A stretch of DNA of 64,000 nt from Gammaproteobacteria bacterium (GCA_018814405.1 JAHIZO010000007.1:400299-464298), one strand, 5' to 3'; numbered from the stretch's first letter, positions 1-10,150 are shown. Notes: generated from the letters alone by a model not told the origin. Numbers and translations are program-made.

Positions 1-304
1 GTAGATCTTCCGCGATGTTGGAAAGCTGAGAGAAATAGCTGAAGGCGCGCACCACGAGCAAGGTGTCTTCTGGAGAGAGTTGATCCAGCATCTGCTCCAG
101 TTTTTCGCCATCACGCTCGTCCTGTGTTTTGCGAAAGTGCACGGCAGCCTGGCGGATGCTTTCAATCAATTCGTAGGTTTTATCGCCTTCCTGTTCGCGC
201 AAGGTATTGCCCAACACGCGTCCGAGTAAGCGGATATCTTCACGCAAAGGCGCATCTTTGCTGGAGATGTTGGTGGGTGTTGCGATCAGATTTGTTTTCA
301 TCAT
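1..304 (-). CDS. ppc: phosphoenolpyruvate carboxylase, N-terminal part (runs off window edge)
   Basis: Reverse-complement translation MMKTNLIATPTNISSKDAPLREDIRLLGRVLGNTLREQEGDKTYELIESIRQAAVHFRK...SYFSQLSNIAEDL matches the PEPC N-terminus (DxPLREDIRLLGRxLGxTLREQEG, ..NIAED). Confidence 0.9.
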   Translation of the reverse strand, partial: MMKTNLIATPTNISSKDAPLREDIRLLGRVLGNTLREQEGDKTYELIESIRQAAVHFRKTQDERDGEKLEQMLDQLSPEDTLLVVRAFSYFSQLSNIAEDL

Positions 305-323
305 AGATATGTCGTCGGCGCAA

Positions 324-357
324 AAGCGCGGCGCTCCTGATAGAATGCGCCGCGCTT
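324..357. promoter_or_regulatory. 11-bp perfect inverted repeat enclosing the extended -10 of hemC
   Basis: AAGCGCGGCGC (324-334) - TCCTGATAGAAT - GCGCCGCGCTT (347-357), between divergent ppc and hemC. Confidence 0.7.
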
Positions 358-386
358 ATGAACTAAATTAATTGCAAGGAAAACCA

Positions 387-1331
387 ATGAATCAGGCTAC
401 GTTCACTCCTCCATCCCGTCTGGTAATTGCCTCGCGCGAAAGCGCGTTGGCCATGTGGCAGGCAGAACATATACGGGACAGGCTGCGCGCATTATACCCG
501 CAAACCGAAGTTGCAATTCTTGGCATGACGACCAAGGGAGACCAGATACTTGACGTCTCTTTGTCCAAGATCGGCGGCAAGGGATTGTTTGTAAAAGAAC
601 TTGAGACGGCGCTGGAAGACGGCAGTGCCGATATCGCGGTACATTCCCTAAAAGATGTACCGATGCGTCTGCCGGAAGGCTTCGTGATGCCTTGTATTTG
701 CGAGCGCCATGATCCTTGCGATGCGTTTGTGTCGAATGATTTCAAGACCCTGCAAGACTTGCCTGCTGGCAGCGTAGTGGGTACATCCAGCCTGCGCCGC
801 GAAAGCCAGTTGCGCGCGCGCTTCCCTCATCTGAAAGTAGAGCCGCTGCGCGGCAATGTGCAGACCCGTCTGCGCAAGCTGGATGAAGGTCAATACTCAG
901 CCATCATCCTTGCCGCCGCCGGTTTGAAGCGTCTTGGCTTGGGGGAGCGTATCCGTAACGTCATCAGCAGTGAGGACAGCCTGCCCGCAGTGGGACAAGG
1001 TGCACTGGGTATCGAGATACGTGCCGGGCGTCCGGAACTGGAAGCGGTGTTGGCACCGTTGCACCATGCCGAGTCAGCCACCTGCGCGCTGGCGGAACGC
1101 GCCATGAGCCGCACGCTGAACGGTAGCTGCCAAGTGCCGCTGGGTGGTTTCGCGGAAATTCAGGGTGGCAAGTTGCGCATGCGCGGTTTTGTCGCAACAC
1201 CGGATGGTTCGCGCATGTTGCGAGCCGAACACATCGGCGACATCGCGCAACCGGAAGCACTGGGTAAGCTGATCGCCCAAGAGTTGCTCAAGCAAGGTGC
1301 CGGCGAGATCCTTGCCGCACTGAATGACTGA
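387..1331 (+). CDS. hemC: hydroxymethylbilane synthase (porphobilinogen deaminase)
   Basis: [53 protein letters not shown] at 387 with AAGGA upstream (track start 372 is TTG). Confidence 0.97.
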   Translation: MNQATFTPPSRLVIASRESALAMWQAEHIRDRLRALYPQTEVAILGMTTKGDQILDVSLSKIGGKGLFVKELETALEDGSADIAVHSLKDVPMRLPEGFVMPCICERHDPCDAFVSNDFKTLQDLPAGSVVGTSSLRRESQLRARFPHLKVEPLRGNVQTRLRKLDEGQYSAIILAAAGLKRLGLGERIRNVISSEDSLPAVGQGALGIEIRAGRPELEAVLAPLHHAESATCALAERAMSRTLNGSCQVPLGGFAEIQGGKLRMRGFVATPDGSRMLRAEHIGDIAQPEALGKLIAQELLKQGAGEILAALND

Positions 1332-2082
1332 CAGGCCACTCGGCAGATTGAACATCGTCGTCACGCGTCCGCGTGACCAGGCGAGTGGATTGGCTGCAAG
1401 TCTGCGGACGCTGGGTGCCAATCCGGTCATGCTGCCACTGCTGGAGATCGCTCCGGCGCCAGATCAGGCTGCGTTGCAGGATTTCGTGCAGCAAGCGGCC
1501 AGCTACCAACTTCTTATCTTCATCAGCCCCAATGCCGTGCATTACGGCATGGCTGCTTTGCATCGCATCCCGCAAGGGGTGCGTGTCGCCGCCGTCGGCC
1601 AAGGCACGGCCAAAGCTTTACGCAAGCTGCAAGTCAAACCGGTGATCGTGCCGAGCGAGCGGTTCGACAGTGAAGGTCTGTTGGCCTTGCCCGAACTGCA
1701 GCGTGTGGAAGGTTGGCGCATCGCCATCCTGCGCGGGGATGGCGGACGCGAACTGTTGGGCGAGACGCTTGCATCGCGCGGGGCACAGGTCGAGTATGTG
1801 ACCTGCTATCAGCGCAGCAAGCCCAAGTTGGAAGCGGATGCATGGCTGGCTGCACAGCCAGATGTCATCACGGTGACCAGTAGCGAAGCATTGGCGCATC
1901 TGTGGCAGGGGTTGGGCGAGGCCGCTGTCACGCTGGCGCGAAGCGTGACATTGTTCGTGGCACATCCGCGCATCGCACAGATTGCACAATCTCAGGGCTG
2001 GCAGCATGTGGTCATCACAACTGCCGGAGATGACGGGATGTGCGAGGGTTTGGTAGCATGGGCTGCACAGCACAGAAAGTGA
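1324..2082 (+). CDS. hemD: uroporphyrinogen-III synthase
   Basis: Overlaps hemC by 8 bp; [31 protein letters not shown] and HemD-like organisation. Confidence 0.93.
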   Translation: MTDRPLGRLNIVVTRPRDQASGLAASLRTLGANPVMLPLLEIAPAPDQAALQDFVQQAASYQLLIFISPNAVHYGMAALHRIPQGVRVAAVGQGTAKALRKLQVKPVIVPSERFDSEGLLALPELQRVEGWRIAILRGDGGRELLGETLASRGAQVEYVTCYQRSKPKLEADAWLAAQPDVITVTSSEALAHLWQGLGEAAVTLARSVTLFVAHPRIAQIAQSQGWQHVVITTAGDDGMCEGLVAWAAQHRK

Positions 2083-2089
2083 GTCGAGC

Positions 2090-3175
2090 ATGAGCGAAGA
2101 GACATCATCCAATCAGACACCAGATGCGCATGACAAAGCGGTTGCCGCGCCGCGCGCCGCGCCCGAAAGCCGCGTGACTTCGACGGTGTCGCGCATGTCG
2201 CTCACCCAGCTGACGTTGGTGGTGCTGGTGGTGATATTCATCTGGCAATGGTTGGATTCGCATAACCGCATCAATCAGATGCAGGAGGTTGTGGCGAAGC
2301 GCTTGACTGAAGTATCGGGTAACAACCAAGCGAATCAGACCTTGCTGGCGCAAAGCCAGGAGCAGGTGCGTGATCTGGGCGGTAAGCTAAGTCTGCTGGA
2401 GAATCGCTTTGCTGAGACGCAAGCACAACGTGCGGTGCTCGATGCACTGTATCAGGACATCTCCAGTAATCGCGATGTGGGCGTGCTGGCCGATGTCGAG
2501 CAGGTGTTGCTGGTGGCAGACCAGCAATTACAACTGTCTGCCAACGTCAAAGCGGCGTTGATCGCCATGCAGAATGCGGACAGCCGTTTACAACGGTTGG
2601 ACAGGCCGGGCTTGACTGATCTGCGCAAGCGCATCGCGCGTGACATCGAGCGTCTGCGTGCATTGCCGGAGGTCGATCTGCCGCTATTGAGCAAACAACT
2701 GGAAGGCATCATCCTCGCGGTAGATAAGTTACCGCTGGCGCAGGATGTGCGACCGCCTGCCAGCGCCAAAATGGGCGGACCGAAGCCGGTTGAAGATAAT
2801 GCTTGGCAGCGCTTCTGGCATGAGCTGTGGCAAGAATTGCGTCAGCTCATACGCATCGAAGATACCCATCAAAAGGAGCTGCCGCTGCTGTCGCCCGAAC
2901 AGTCTTTCTTCATGCGGGAGAACGTCAAGTTGCGTTTACTCACGGCTAAGATCGCTTTGCTGACGCACGATCAGGCCGGATTCCGGCGCGAACTTCACAC
3001 CGTGCAGCTATGGCTGGGCCGTTATTGCGATAACACGGCACGCAGTACGCAGCAGGTGCTTGAGGAGGTGAAGAAGCTGTCTGCCACACCTATCTCTGCT
3101 GACCTGCCGGATGTCAGCCCCACGTTGGATGCCGTGCGCAACTATCGCGCCGCGCAGGAGCGGAGCGCGAAATGA
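2090..3175 (+). CDS. hemX: HemX-like uroporphyrinogen-III C-methyltransferase family membrane protein
   Basis: Single TM segment followed by coiled-coil HemX domain; position in hemCDXY. Confidence 0.85.
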   Translation: MSEETSSNQTPDAHDKAVAAPRAAPESRVTSTVSRMSLTQLTLVVLVVIFIWQWLDSHNRINQMQEVVAKRLTEVSGNNQANQTLLAQSQEQVRDLGGKLSLLENRFAETQAQRAVLDALYQDISSNRDVGVLADVEQVLLVADQQLQLSANVKAALIAMQNADSRLQRLDRPGLTDLRKRIARDIERLRALPEVDLPLLSKQLEGIILAVDKLPLAQDVRPPASAKMGGPKPVEDNAWQRFWHELWQELRQLIRIEDTHQKELPLLSPEQSFFMRENVKLRLLTAKIALLTHDQAGFRRELHTVQLWLGRYCDNTARSTQQVLEEVKKLSATPISADLPDVSPTLDAVRNYRAAQERSAK

Positions 3176-4365
3176 GATTCCTCTTCTGGTTGCTGGCCAT
3201 CTTTGCTGTCGCGGCGGGGTTTTCTGTGTTGGCCCGCAATCCAGGCTATGTATTGCTGGTCTACGCACCTTGGCGTATAGAGCTTTCGCTCACCATGTAC
3301 ATCATGGCGCAACTGCTTGTATTGGCAGGCGCCTATATGCTGTTGCGTCTGCTGCTCGGTGCAATGATTTTGCCGGACTTCGTGCGCCGCTTCCGTGCTG
3401 CACGTGTGCAGAAGAAAGGCCGCGAAGCTATGCTGGCCGGCTTGACCGCTTATTTCGAGGGGCGTTTTGCAGCTGCAGCGAAAGAGGCCGAGCGCGCGAT
3501 CGCGCTCGGTGAAAGCACCTCGATCAACGCTATCGTAGCGGCGCGTGCCGCCAATGAACTGCGGCAATTCGACAAGCGGGATGCGCACTTGCAAACCGCC
3601 AAAGGTAAGTCACCCGGCGACGATACGCTGCGCCTGATGGCGCAAGCGCAATTCGATCTGGAGCAGCGCCAGCCGCAAAAAGCGCTCGGTGCGTTGAGGG
3701 AATTGCCGGGCAATGCAAAGCGCAAGCACATCGGCGCCCTGACACTGGAATTGAAAGCGCAACAACAGGCGCGCAACTGGGATGCCGTGCTGGAAGTGGC
3801 CAACCAACTCGAGAAACGCGACGACACGCATCGCACCATGGCAGAGCAGATGCGCCAGCAGGCTTGGTTGGAGAAGCTGCGCGCCTGTGCGGAAGATGGC
3901 AAATCGCTGCGCGCGGTGTGGAAGAGCATGCCGAACGAGTTCAAGCATCAGCCGCGTATCGCTGGCGAAGCGGCGCGCACCTTCATGCGTCTGGGTGAAT
4001 GCGCGATGTCGCGCAAATTGCTGGCCGAGACATTGAGTGCGGAATGGGATAGCGGACTGGTCGCACTGTACGGCGATTGCCGCGAAGGCAGCGTGGTCGC
4101 GCAGATCGAACAGGCGGAAGATTGGCTGAAGGAACATCACGACGACGCCGGCCTGATGCTGACACTGGGCAAGCTGTGTCTGCATCAGGAACTATGGGGC
4201 AAGGCGCAGAGCTATCTGGATGCCAGCATCAGTTTGCAACCCAGCCGGGATGCCTACACGACGCTGGCACATCTGGCCGAAAAACAGCAAAAACCGGATG
4301 ACGCCTTCAAGTACTACCAGAAGGCTACGCAGCTGGCTGAATCGGGCTCTTTGGCGCGAAAGTGA
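3172..4365 (+). CDS. hemY: HemY-like heme biosynthesis-associated TPR membrane protein
   Basis: Two N-terminal TM segments plus TPR region; hemCDXY order; ATGA overlap with hemX. Confidence 0.88.
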   Translation: MRFLFWLLAIFAVAAGFSVLARNPGYVLLVYAPWRIELSLTMYIMAQLLVLAGAYMLLRLLLGAMILPDFVRRFRAARVQKKGREAMLAGLTAYFEGRFAAAAKEAERAIALGESTSINAIVAARAANELRQFDKRDAHLQTAKGKSPGDDTLRLMAQAQFDLEQRQPQKALGALRELPGNAKRKHIGALTLELKAQQQARNWDAVLEVANQLEKRDDTHRTMAEQMRQQAWLEKLRACAEDGKSLRAVWKSMPNEFKHQPRIAGEAARTFMRLGECAMSRKLLAETLSAEWDSGLVALYGDCREGSVVAQIEQAEDWLKEHHDDAGLMLTLGKLCLHQELWGKAQSYLDASISLQPSRDAYTTLAHLAEKQQKPDDAFKYYQKATQLAESGSLARK

Positions 4366-5344
4366 ACGCGTCGGAATAGAAGGCGCTGTTCGGCAGACCG
4401 CGCTGCGCAGTGAAGTCGGTGTGTGCTGCTTCCACTACCACCGGCGCACCGCAGGCATACACATCGTAGCCGGACAGGTCGGCGAAATCCTCCAGCACCG
4501 CCTGATGCACGAAGCCGGAACGTCCTTCCCAAACCTCATCCGATACCACCGCAGTGAACTTGATGCCATGCGCTTCCCATGCGCGGATCTTGTCCAGCAT
4601 GTACAGATCGGCAGCTTTGCGCACCCCCCAGTAGAAATGCATCTCACGTTTGAAGCCGATCTTGATCGCATGTTCGATGATGGCTTTGACCGGCGCGAAA
4701 CCCGTACCGCTGGCCACGAACACGATAGGCTTGGGAGAATCCTCGCGCAGGAAGAAAGTGCCCAGCGGGCCTTTGATACGCAGGATGTCGCGCTCCTTCA
4801 TGGTGTTAAATACATGCTCAGTGAACGTGCCGCCGGGGATGTAACGGACATGCAGTTCCAACAGGCCATCGTCGTGCGGCGCATTGGCCAGCGAGAAGCT
4901 GCGCGGCTTGTCGTCCTTTTGTAGGATGTCGATGTATTGACCGGCGAGGAACTGCAAACGCTCATTGGCAGGCAGCTTGAGGAAGATCGCCATCACATCA
5001 TCGGCCAGTTGCTCCATCTTCTCTACACGGCATGGCAACATCTTTACCGGGATGTCCTGTGCGCGCGTCACCTCAAGGCTCTCGATCACCACGTCAGACA
5101 ACGGCTTGGCACAGCAGAACAAGGCCATGCCGTCGGCCTTCTCTTCGTCGGTCAGTGCATAAGCTTGATGCTCACCGAAATCGACTTTACCTTCCAAGAC
5201 CTTACCCTTGCATACCCCGCAAGCGCCATTGCGGCAGCTATAGGGCAGCACCAAGCCATGCTCCAGAGCTGCCCCCAGAATGGTCTCGCCTTCTGCAACG
5301 GGGAAGGAGTGCTGGCTGGGTTGAATCGTGGTCTTGAAGCTCAT
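4325..5344 (-). CDS. 2Fe-2S ferredoxin / FAD-NAD(P)H oxidoreductase (CDP-6-deoxy-glucoseen reductase-like)
   Basis: N-terminal SCRNGACGVCKGKV...FCCAKP 2Fe-2S motif, RSFSLAN flavin motif, VASGTGFAPVKAIIEH nucleotide-binding motif. Confidence 0.88.
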   Translation of the reverse strand: MSFKTTIQPSQHSFPVAEGETILGAALEHGLVLPYSCRNGACGVCKGKVLEGKVDFGEHQAYALTDEEKADGMALFCCAKPLSDVVIESLEVTRAQDIPVKMLPCRVEKMEQLADDVMAIFLKLPANERLQFLAGQYIDILQKDDKPRSFSLANAPHDDGLLELHVRYIPGGTFTEHVFNTMKERDILRIKGPLGTFFLREDSPKPIVFVASGTGFAPVKAIIEHAIKIGFKREMHFYWGVRKAADLYMLDKIRAWEAHGIKFTAVVSDEVWEGRSGFVHQAVLEDFADLSGYDVYACGAPVVVEAAHTDFTAQRGLPNSAFYSDAFTFAPKSPIQPAA

Positions 5345-5396
5345 GGTGCGAATTCCGATTTTAATAAAGAGCGCGATTTTAACGCATAATCACCGA

Positions 5397-6254
5397 ATGA
5401 CTAATCTGCTCCTTGTCGGCAGCGGGGATATTGCATGGCGTTTGTTGCCGTTGTTGCGCGACCACTGCTGTATCTATGCCCTTCTACGCGACCCAAAAAA
5501 ATCTTCCGACTGGCGTGCCGGCGGTGTAGCCCCTCTCGTTGCCGATCTTGATGATAGAAAAAGTCTCGCGCGTATCAGTGGTTTGGCAGATGTTGTGATC
5601 CATCTTGCGCCGCCACTGGCGGGCGGCAGCCATGACACGCGTACGGCCCATCTATTGGCGGCATTGTCGCAAGGAAAATTACCACGGCGATTCATCTACA
5701 TCAGCACCAGCGGCGTGTATGGCGATTGCGGAGGGGATGAGGTAAGTGAGACGCACCGCCTCGCACCGCATACCGCGCGCGCGCAACTGCGTGTCAGTGC
5801 TGAGCAGCAAGTGCGTAACTGGGCAAGCCGCAACGGCGTACGTGCCAGCATCCTGCGCGTGCCCGGCATCTACGCCGCCGAACGCCTGCCTTTGGAAAGA
5901 TTACGCTCGGGCGCCGCCGCTATCGTTACCGCAGAAGATAGCTATACCAACCACATCCACGCCGACGATCTGGCGCGCATCATCGTTGCCGCATTGCGTC
6001 GCGGCAAAAGTAATCGCGTGTATCACGCTGTGGATGACGATGAGATGAAGATGGGTGACTACTTCGATCTGGTCGCTGATGCTTATGGTCTGCCGCGTCC
6101 GCCGCGATTGACGCGTGACGCGGTGCGGCGGGCGGTGTCGGCTGGGATGTGGTCGTTCATGGCGGAGTCGAGACGTTTGAGTAACGTCAGGATGAAGCGG
6201 GAATTGAAGGTGAAGCTGTTTTATCCGACAGTGGCCGATGCGTTGAAGAAATAA
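5397..6254 (+). CDS. NAD(P)-dependent epimerase/dehydratase (SDR-like)
   Basis: LLVGSGDIAWRLLPLL (Rossmann), YISTSGVYGD, HADDLARII; ATG at 5397. Confidence 0.85.
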   Translation: MTNLLLVGSGDIAWRLLPLLRDHCCIYALLRDPKKSSDWRAGGVAPLVADLDDRKSLARISGLADVVIHLAPPLAGGSHDTRTAHLLAALSQGKLPRRFIYISTSGVYGDCGGDEVSETHRLAPHTARAQLRVSAEQQVRNWASRNGVRASILRVPGIYAAERLPLERLRSGAAAIVTAEDSYTNHIHADDLARIIVAALRRGKSNRVYHAVDDDEMKMGDYFDLVADAYGLPRPPRLTRDAVRRAVSAGMWSFMAESRRLSNVRMKRELKVKLFYPTVADALKK

Positions 6255-6287
6255 GCCATGGGGGTCAAATAAAGTCTCGGGTGGAGC

Positions 6288-6887
6288 TTAGGCTCCCCAC
6301 TTGTCCATCAACGTCTGTTCCACCCCGAGATGATCCAATATCCGCGCCACCACGAAGTCCACCATCGCCTGCACACTCTGCGGATGATTATAGAAGCCCG
6401 GATTTGGCGGCATGATCACCGCTCCGGCATGCGATAACTTAAGCATGTTCTCCAGATGGATGGACGAGAAAGGCATCTCTCGCGGTGAGAGTATCAATGT
6501 GCGTTTTTCTTTGAGCATCACATCGGCTGCACGGCAGATGAGGTCATCGCTGATGCCGCCTGCAATCTTGCCCAACGTGCCCATAGTGCAAGGGCAGACC
6601 ACCATGCCGTCGCCGGGGTTGGAGCCAGAGGCCATGGGTGCGTACCAGTCTTGGATGCCGAATACCTTCAATTCTCCGCTGAATGCGCCGATGCGCTCCT
6701 TGAACAACTGTTCTGCATCTTGCGGACGGCTGGGCAGGGTGAAATCCAGTTCCTGTTTGGCGACGATCTGCGCGGCTTGCGAATAGATTAGGTGTACGCG
6801 CTGCCCGCCTTGCAGCAAGCATTCGAGCAGGCGCATGCCATAGGGCAGGCCGGATGCACCGGTGAGGGCGAGGGTGATGGTCTTCAT
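6288..6887 (-). CDS. ubiX: flavin prenyltransferase UbiX
   Basis: ALTGASGLPYGMRLLECLL, APMASGS...MVVCPCTMGTLGKIAGGISDDLICRAADVMLKE. Confidence 0.95.
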   Translation of the reverse strand: MKTITLALTGASGLPYGMRLLECLLQGGQRVHLIYSQAAQIVAKQELDFTLPSRPQDAEQLFKERIGAFSGELKVFGIQDWYAPMASGSNPGDGMVVCPCTMGTLGKIAGGISDDLICRAADVMLKEKRTLILSPREMPFSSIHLENMLKLSHAGAVIMPPNPGFYNHPQSVQAMVDFVVARILDHLGVEQTLMDKWGA

Positions 6888-6897
6888 ACAAGCGATT

Positions 6898-6981
6898 GTC
6901 CACGAAATACACGAAAAGCACGAAATTTTGTTCTCAAACTTTGAGGGGGGTTATTTCGTGCCTTTTGTGTCTTTCGTGGAC
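6898..6981. repeat. 29-bp imperfect inverted repeat (26/29 identical arms) with inner palindrome
   Basis: GTCCACGAAATACACGAAAAGCACGAAAT (6898-6926) vs ATTTCGTGCCTTTTGTGTCTTTCGTGGAC (6953-6981); inner CTCAAA-C-TTTGAG (6933-6945). Confidence 0.9.
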
Positions 6982-7502
6982 TAAGGGTTCTCGTCTTTAT
7001 CCATGAATCGCGCCGCGACCAATCCGTTCACGGTGCCAAACACCAATGCCGCTGTGGCAAAGATGGGGATGAGGTAGGCGATGCCACTGTGCGGGATGAG
7101 CCACAGGTAGATGAGGGTCATCTGCCCGGTGATGTGGGCGAACGAGGCGAGCACGCTGTGGGTGACGGGGCCGAAGAGGCGTTGCGGCAGGTGAATAGCG
7201 AGGGCGAGTGCGGCTAGACTGCACAGCGCACCACTCAAGCTTAGGAAGAAGCCGGGGGCAAGGAAATTGCCGAACAGTAGACTGCCCGCCACCACGCGCA
7301 ACAGCGACACCCAAACCGCAGCACGCCAGCCGAAGCGGGCCAGCACGATGAGTGTGATGATGTTGGCCAAACCCGGTTTGACGCCGGGCAGGGGCGAGGG
7401 GATGGCGTTCTCCAGCACGGTGAGGCCGAGCGCGACCGCTGCCATCTTGGCGATGTGATGGTCTTCGGTGGTGGTGCTCAGCTTAATAGTTGAGGCTGTC
7501 AT
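6981..7502 (-). CDS. Gx transporter family / heptaprenyl diphosphate synthase component I-like membrane protein
   Basis: LENAIPSPLPGVKPGLANIITLIVL, multiple TM segments typical of the Gx transporter family. Confidence 0.8.
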   Translation of the reverse strand: MTASTIKLSTTTEDHHIAKMAAVALGLTVLENAIPSPLPGVKPGLANIITLIVLARFGWRAAVWVSLLRVVAGSLLFGNFLAPGFFLSLSGALCSLAALALAIHLPQRLFGPVTHSVLASFAHITGQMTLIYLWLIPHSGIAYLIPIFATAALVFGTVNGLVAARFMDKDENP

Positions 7503-7878
7503 ATTTTTTCTGTCCGCCAGTCAGCTCCACGCTGACCTCATTTGGCAGGCATATCGCGATTTCACCCGATTGTTCCAGCCAGCCCTGACGCACGCAATAT
7601 TGTCTTGGGCTGGGGTCGCTGCTGATGCGCGCTTTGCCTTTTTCGATGGTGATGATGCTGGTGCCGAGCGGGCCGGGCACTTCGATTAGTTGGTCACGGG
7701 AAAGCGGGACTGAACTGAAGACTTTGCCGCCGCTACGGACGACAGCCGTGTCGGCGATACCGCCGTTCCATACTTTGTTGGATAACAGAATGATGCAAAG
7801 TACACCTGCAAGCAGGGTGAGCCAGTCGCCCGGTTTCAGATCACGCAGGAAGGAAAAGGTTGTTTCATGAGAGTTCAC
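7483..7878 (-). CDS. NusG domain II-containing membrane-anchored protein (probable GTG start)
   Basis: TM segment [19 protein letters not shown] then small domain ending [39 protein letters not shown], typical of NusG_II proteins; next to Gx transporter. Confidence 0.75.
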   Translation of the reverse strand: MNSHETTFSFLRDLKPGDWLTLLAGVLCIILLSNKVWNGGIADTAVVRSGGKVFSSVPLSRDQLIEVPGPLGTSIITIEKGKARISSDPSPRQYCVRQGWLEQSGEIAICLPNEVSVELTGGQKKYDSLNY

Positions 7879-8701
7879 GGTGGCGCACCAACACCTGTTG
7901 CTGAGACTGGAAGTGACGGGCAAGGCGCTCGGACAGATATACCGAACGGTGTTGTCCGCCGGTGCAGCCGATGGCAACGGTCAAATAGCTGCGATTGTCG
8001 GCGATGTAGTTGGGCAACCAGTCTTCCACGAAGCGGCAAATGTCGCCGTGCATCTTGTCCACCATCGGCGTGTTCTGCAGGAACTGGATAACCGGTGCAT
8101 CACGTCCGGTGAGCGGGCGCAGCACAGGGTCGTAGTGCGGATTGGGTAAACAACGCACGTCGAATACCAGATCGGCATCCAGCGGGATACCGTGTTTGAA
8201 GCCAAATGACTGGAACAGCAAAGTGAGACGTGCACGGTCGAGCTGGATGAATTGCTTGACCCAGGCGCGCAGGGCATTTGCACCCAGTTCGGAGGTGTCG
8301 ATGCGGTGGCCGATGCTGGAGATATTGGTCAGGAGCTCGCGTTCGTAAGTCACACATTCTGGGAGTGTGCGCACCCCGTCATTCAGTGGGTGCAGACGGC
8401 GTGTCTCGGAAAAACGTTTTACCAGTGTGTCAGACTGCGCATCGAGGAACAGCAAGTGCACATCCAACCCCTGTTGTTTGAGCGCTTCCAGATGTGTTGG
8501 CAAAGATTGGACGCTGCCACCACTGCGTACGTCGATGCTGACGCCGACGAGAGTACAGCCGCTATTGTTTAGATTCGTGATCAGTGCGGGCAACAATTCT
8601 GCGGGCAGGTTGTCCACGCAATAGAAGCCGGCGTCTTCGAGTGTCTTGAGGGCGACGCTCTTGCCTGAGCCGGATAGTCCGCTGATCAGAATGAGCTGCA
8701 T
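7865..8701 (-). CDS. rapZ: RNase adapter protein RapZ
   Basis: [68 protein letters not shown]. Confidence 0.97.
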   Translation of the reverse strand: MQLILISGLSGSGKSVALKTLEDAGFYCVDNLPAELLPALITNLNNSGCTLVGVSIDVRSGGSVQSLPTHLEALKQQGLDVHLLFLDAQSDTLVKRFSETRRLHPLNDGVRTLPECVTYERELLTNISSIGHRIDTSELGANALRAWVKQFIQLDRARLTLLFQSFGFKHGIPLDADLVFDVRCLPNPHYDPVLRPLTGRDAPVIQFLQNTPMVDKMHGDICRFVEDWLPNYIADNRSYLTVAIGCTGGQHRSVYLSERLARHFQSQQQVLVRHRELS

Positions 8702-8704
8702 CGG

Positions 8705-9637
8705 TCAGTCTCCAGTGAGCTGTTGTTCCTGCCGTGAGATGAATTCCTGCATGGTGTCTATGCCGCGTTGTTGCAATACAAAATTGCGCGCGGCGGCTTC
8801 GACCAGCACGGAGAGGTTGCGTCCTGCCAGTACCGGGATTTCCACCTTGCTGATAGACACGCCGAGGATGTCGTCCTTGCCGGACTGCGGTAATCGATCG
8901 AGCTTGGACAGGTCGTCGTGTTGCGGGCGGTAAAGATGCACAATGAGCTTCAGGCTCTTTTTGCGTCGTACTGCTGTCTCGCCAAACATGGTGCGAATAT
9001 TGAGGATGCCAAGACCGCGCACCTCAAGCAGGTCGCGCAACAGTTCTGGGCAGCGACCTTCGAGCGCTTCGGGTGAGATGCGGAACAGGTCGACGATGTC
9101 GTCGGCGACCAAGCCGTTACCGCGAGTGATCAGTTCCAACGCCAGTTCGCTCTTGCCGACACCGCTGTCGCCCGTGATCATCACGCCGACCCCCAGCACA
9201 TCCAGAAACACGCCATGACGTGAAGCGGAATCGGCCAGCGCTTTGACCATGTAGTGGCGCACCATCCACATCAGGTGCACGCTGCCGAGCGGTGAATGGA
9301 ACAGCGGTGTCTCGGTACGGTTGGCGAATTCGATCAGACCTTTGGGTATCTCGGTCTCGCCGGCGACGATCAGGCAAGAAGGCTTTTGCTGATCCAGCGT
9401 AGCGAGTGATGTTGCAAGCTCGGTGGGCGAGAGGTCGTGCAGATAATCCAGTTCGGTGTTGCTCAGTACCTGTATCCAGTTCGGATGTACCAGGTTTAGG
9501 TGGCCGATCAACCCCCAGTTGGAAGCGCTGACAGATTCACTTTCGAGCGTACGTTCAGAGCCATCACCCGCGACCCAGGTCAGGCCGAGGCGTTCCTGCT
9601 TGTCGCGAAATAGTTGCCTGATGTTGACTTGGGCCAC
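8705..9637 (-). CDS. hprK: HPr(Ser) kinase/phosphorylase
   Basis: VGVMITGDSGVGKSELALELITRGNGLVADD, EVRGLGILNIRTMFGETAVR. Confidence 0.97.
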   Translation of the reverse strand: MAQVNIRQLFRDKQERLGLTWVAGDGSERTLESESVSASNWGLIGHLNLVHPNWIQVLSNTELDYLHDLSPTELATSLATLDQQKPSCLIVAGETEIPKGLIEFANRTETPLFHSPLGSVHLMWMVRHYMVKALADSASRHGVFLDVLGVGVMITGDSGVGKSELALELITRGNGLVADDIVDLFRISPEALEGRCPELLRDLLEVRGLGILNIRTMFGETAVRRKKSLKLIVHLYRPQHDDLSKLDRLPQSGKDDILGVSISKVEIPVLAGRNLSVLVEAAARNFVLQQRGIDTMQEFISRQEQQLTGD

Positions 9638-9643
9638 GGCTGA

Positions 9644-10099
9644 TCAGGCGTTCCAGTCGTTGAAGATCTGATGCATCTCGGTCGGGTCGTCGGTCGCTTC
9701 CAGACGGTCGCGGAACGATTGCTCGCTGAACATCTGGGCCAATTCGCCGAGGATCTGCAAGTGCAGGTCGGTGGCGCGTTCCGGTACCAGCAAGACAAAA
9801 ATGAACTTCACCGGTTGTCCGTCAGGCGCATCGAACGGGATGGGAGTGGACATCTTGACGAAGGCAGCTGCCGCATCGCGCAGGCCTTTGACGCGACCAT
9901 GCGGGATCGCCACGCCCTGTCCCAGTCCGGTGGAGCCCAGTTTTTCGCGGGCGAAAAGGCTGTCGAAAACCTGGCTGCGTGCAATACCCAGCGTGTTTTC
10001 AAACAGGAGGCCCACATGTTCGAATACGCGCTTCTTGCTGGCGGACTCGCTGTCCAGCATCACGCAATCGGGGGCCAATATCTTGCTAATTAGACTCAT
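9644..10099 (-). CDS. ptsN: PTS IIA-like nitrogen regulatory protein
   Basis: GQGVAIPHGRVKGL (phosphorylated His), EIIA-Ntr family; hpf-ptsN-hprK context. Confidence 0.95.
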   Translation of the reverse strand: MSLISKILAPDCVMLDSESASKKRVFEHVGLLFENTLGIARSQVFDSLFAREKLGSTGLGQGVAIPHGRVKGLRDAAAAFVKMSTPIPFDAPDGQPVKFIFVLLVPERATDLHLQILGELAQMFSEQSFRDRLEATDDPTEMHQIFNDWNA

Positions 10100-10110
10100 G
10101 CTGATTCACC

Positions 10111-10145
10111 AAATTAAAACGAGGCAGCGTTTGTTGCTGCCTCGT
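10111..10145 (-). terminator. rho-independent terminator (minus strand, after hpf)
   Basis: 10-bp perfect stem ACGAGGCAGC (10119-10128)/GCTGCCTCGT (10136-10145), 7-nt loop; minus-strand tail TTTAATTT. Confidence 0.7.
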
Positions 10146-10150
10146 CCGGT

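Noticed and set aside
124-306. 60-aa plus-strand ORF at the window start
   Set aside because: Antisense to the ppc N-terminus, which is clear on the minus strand.
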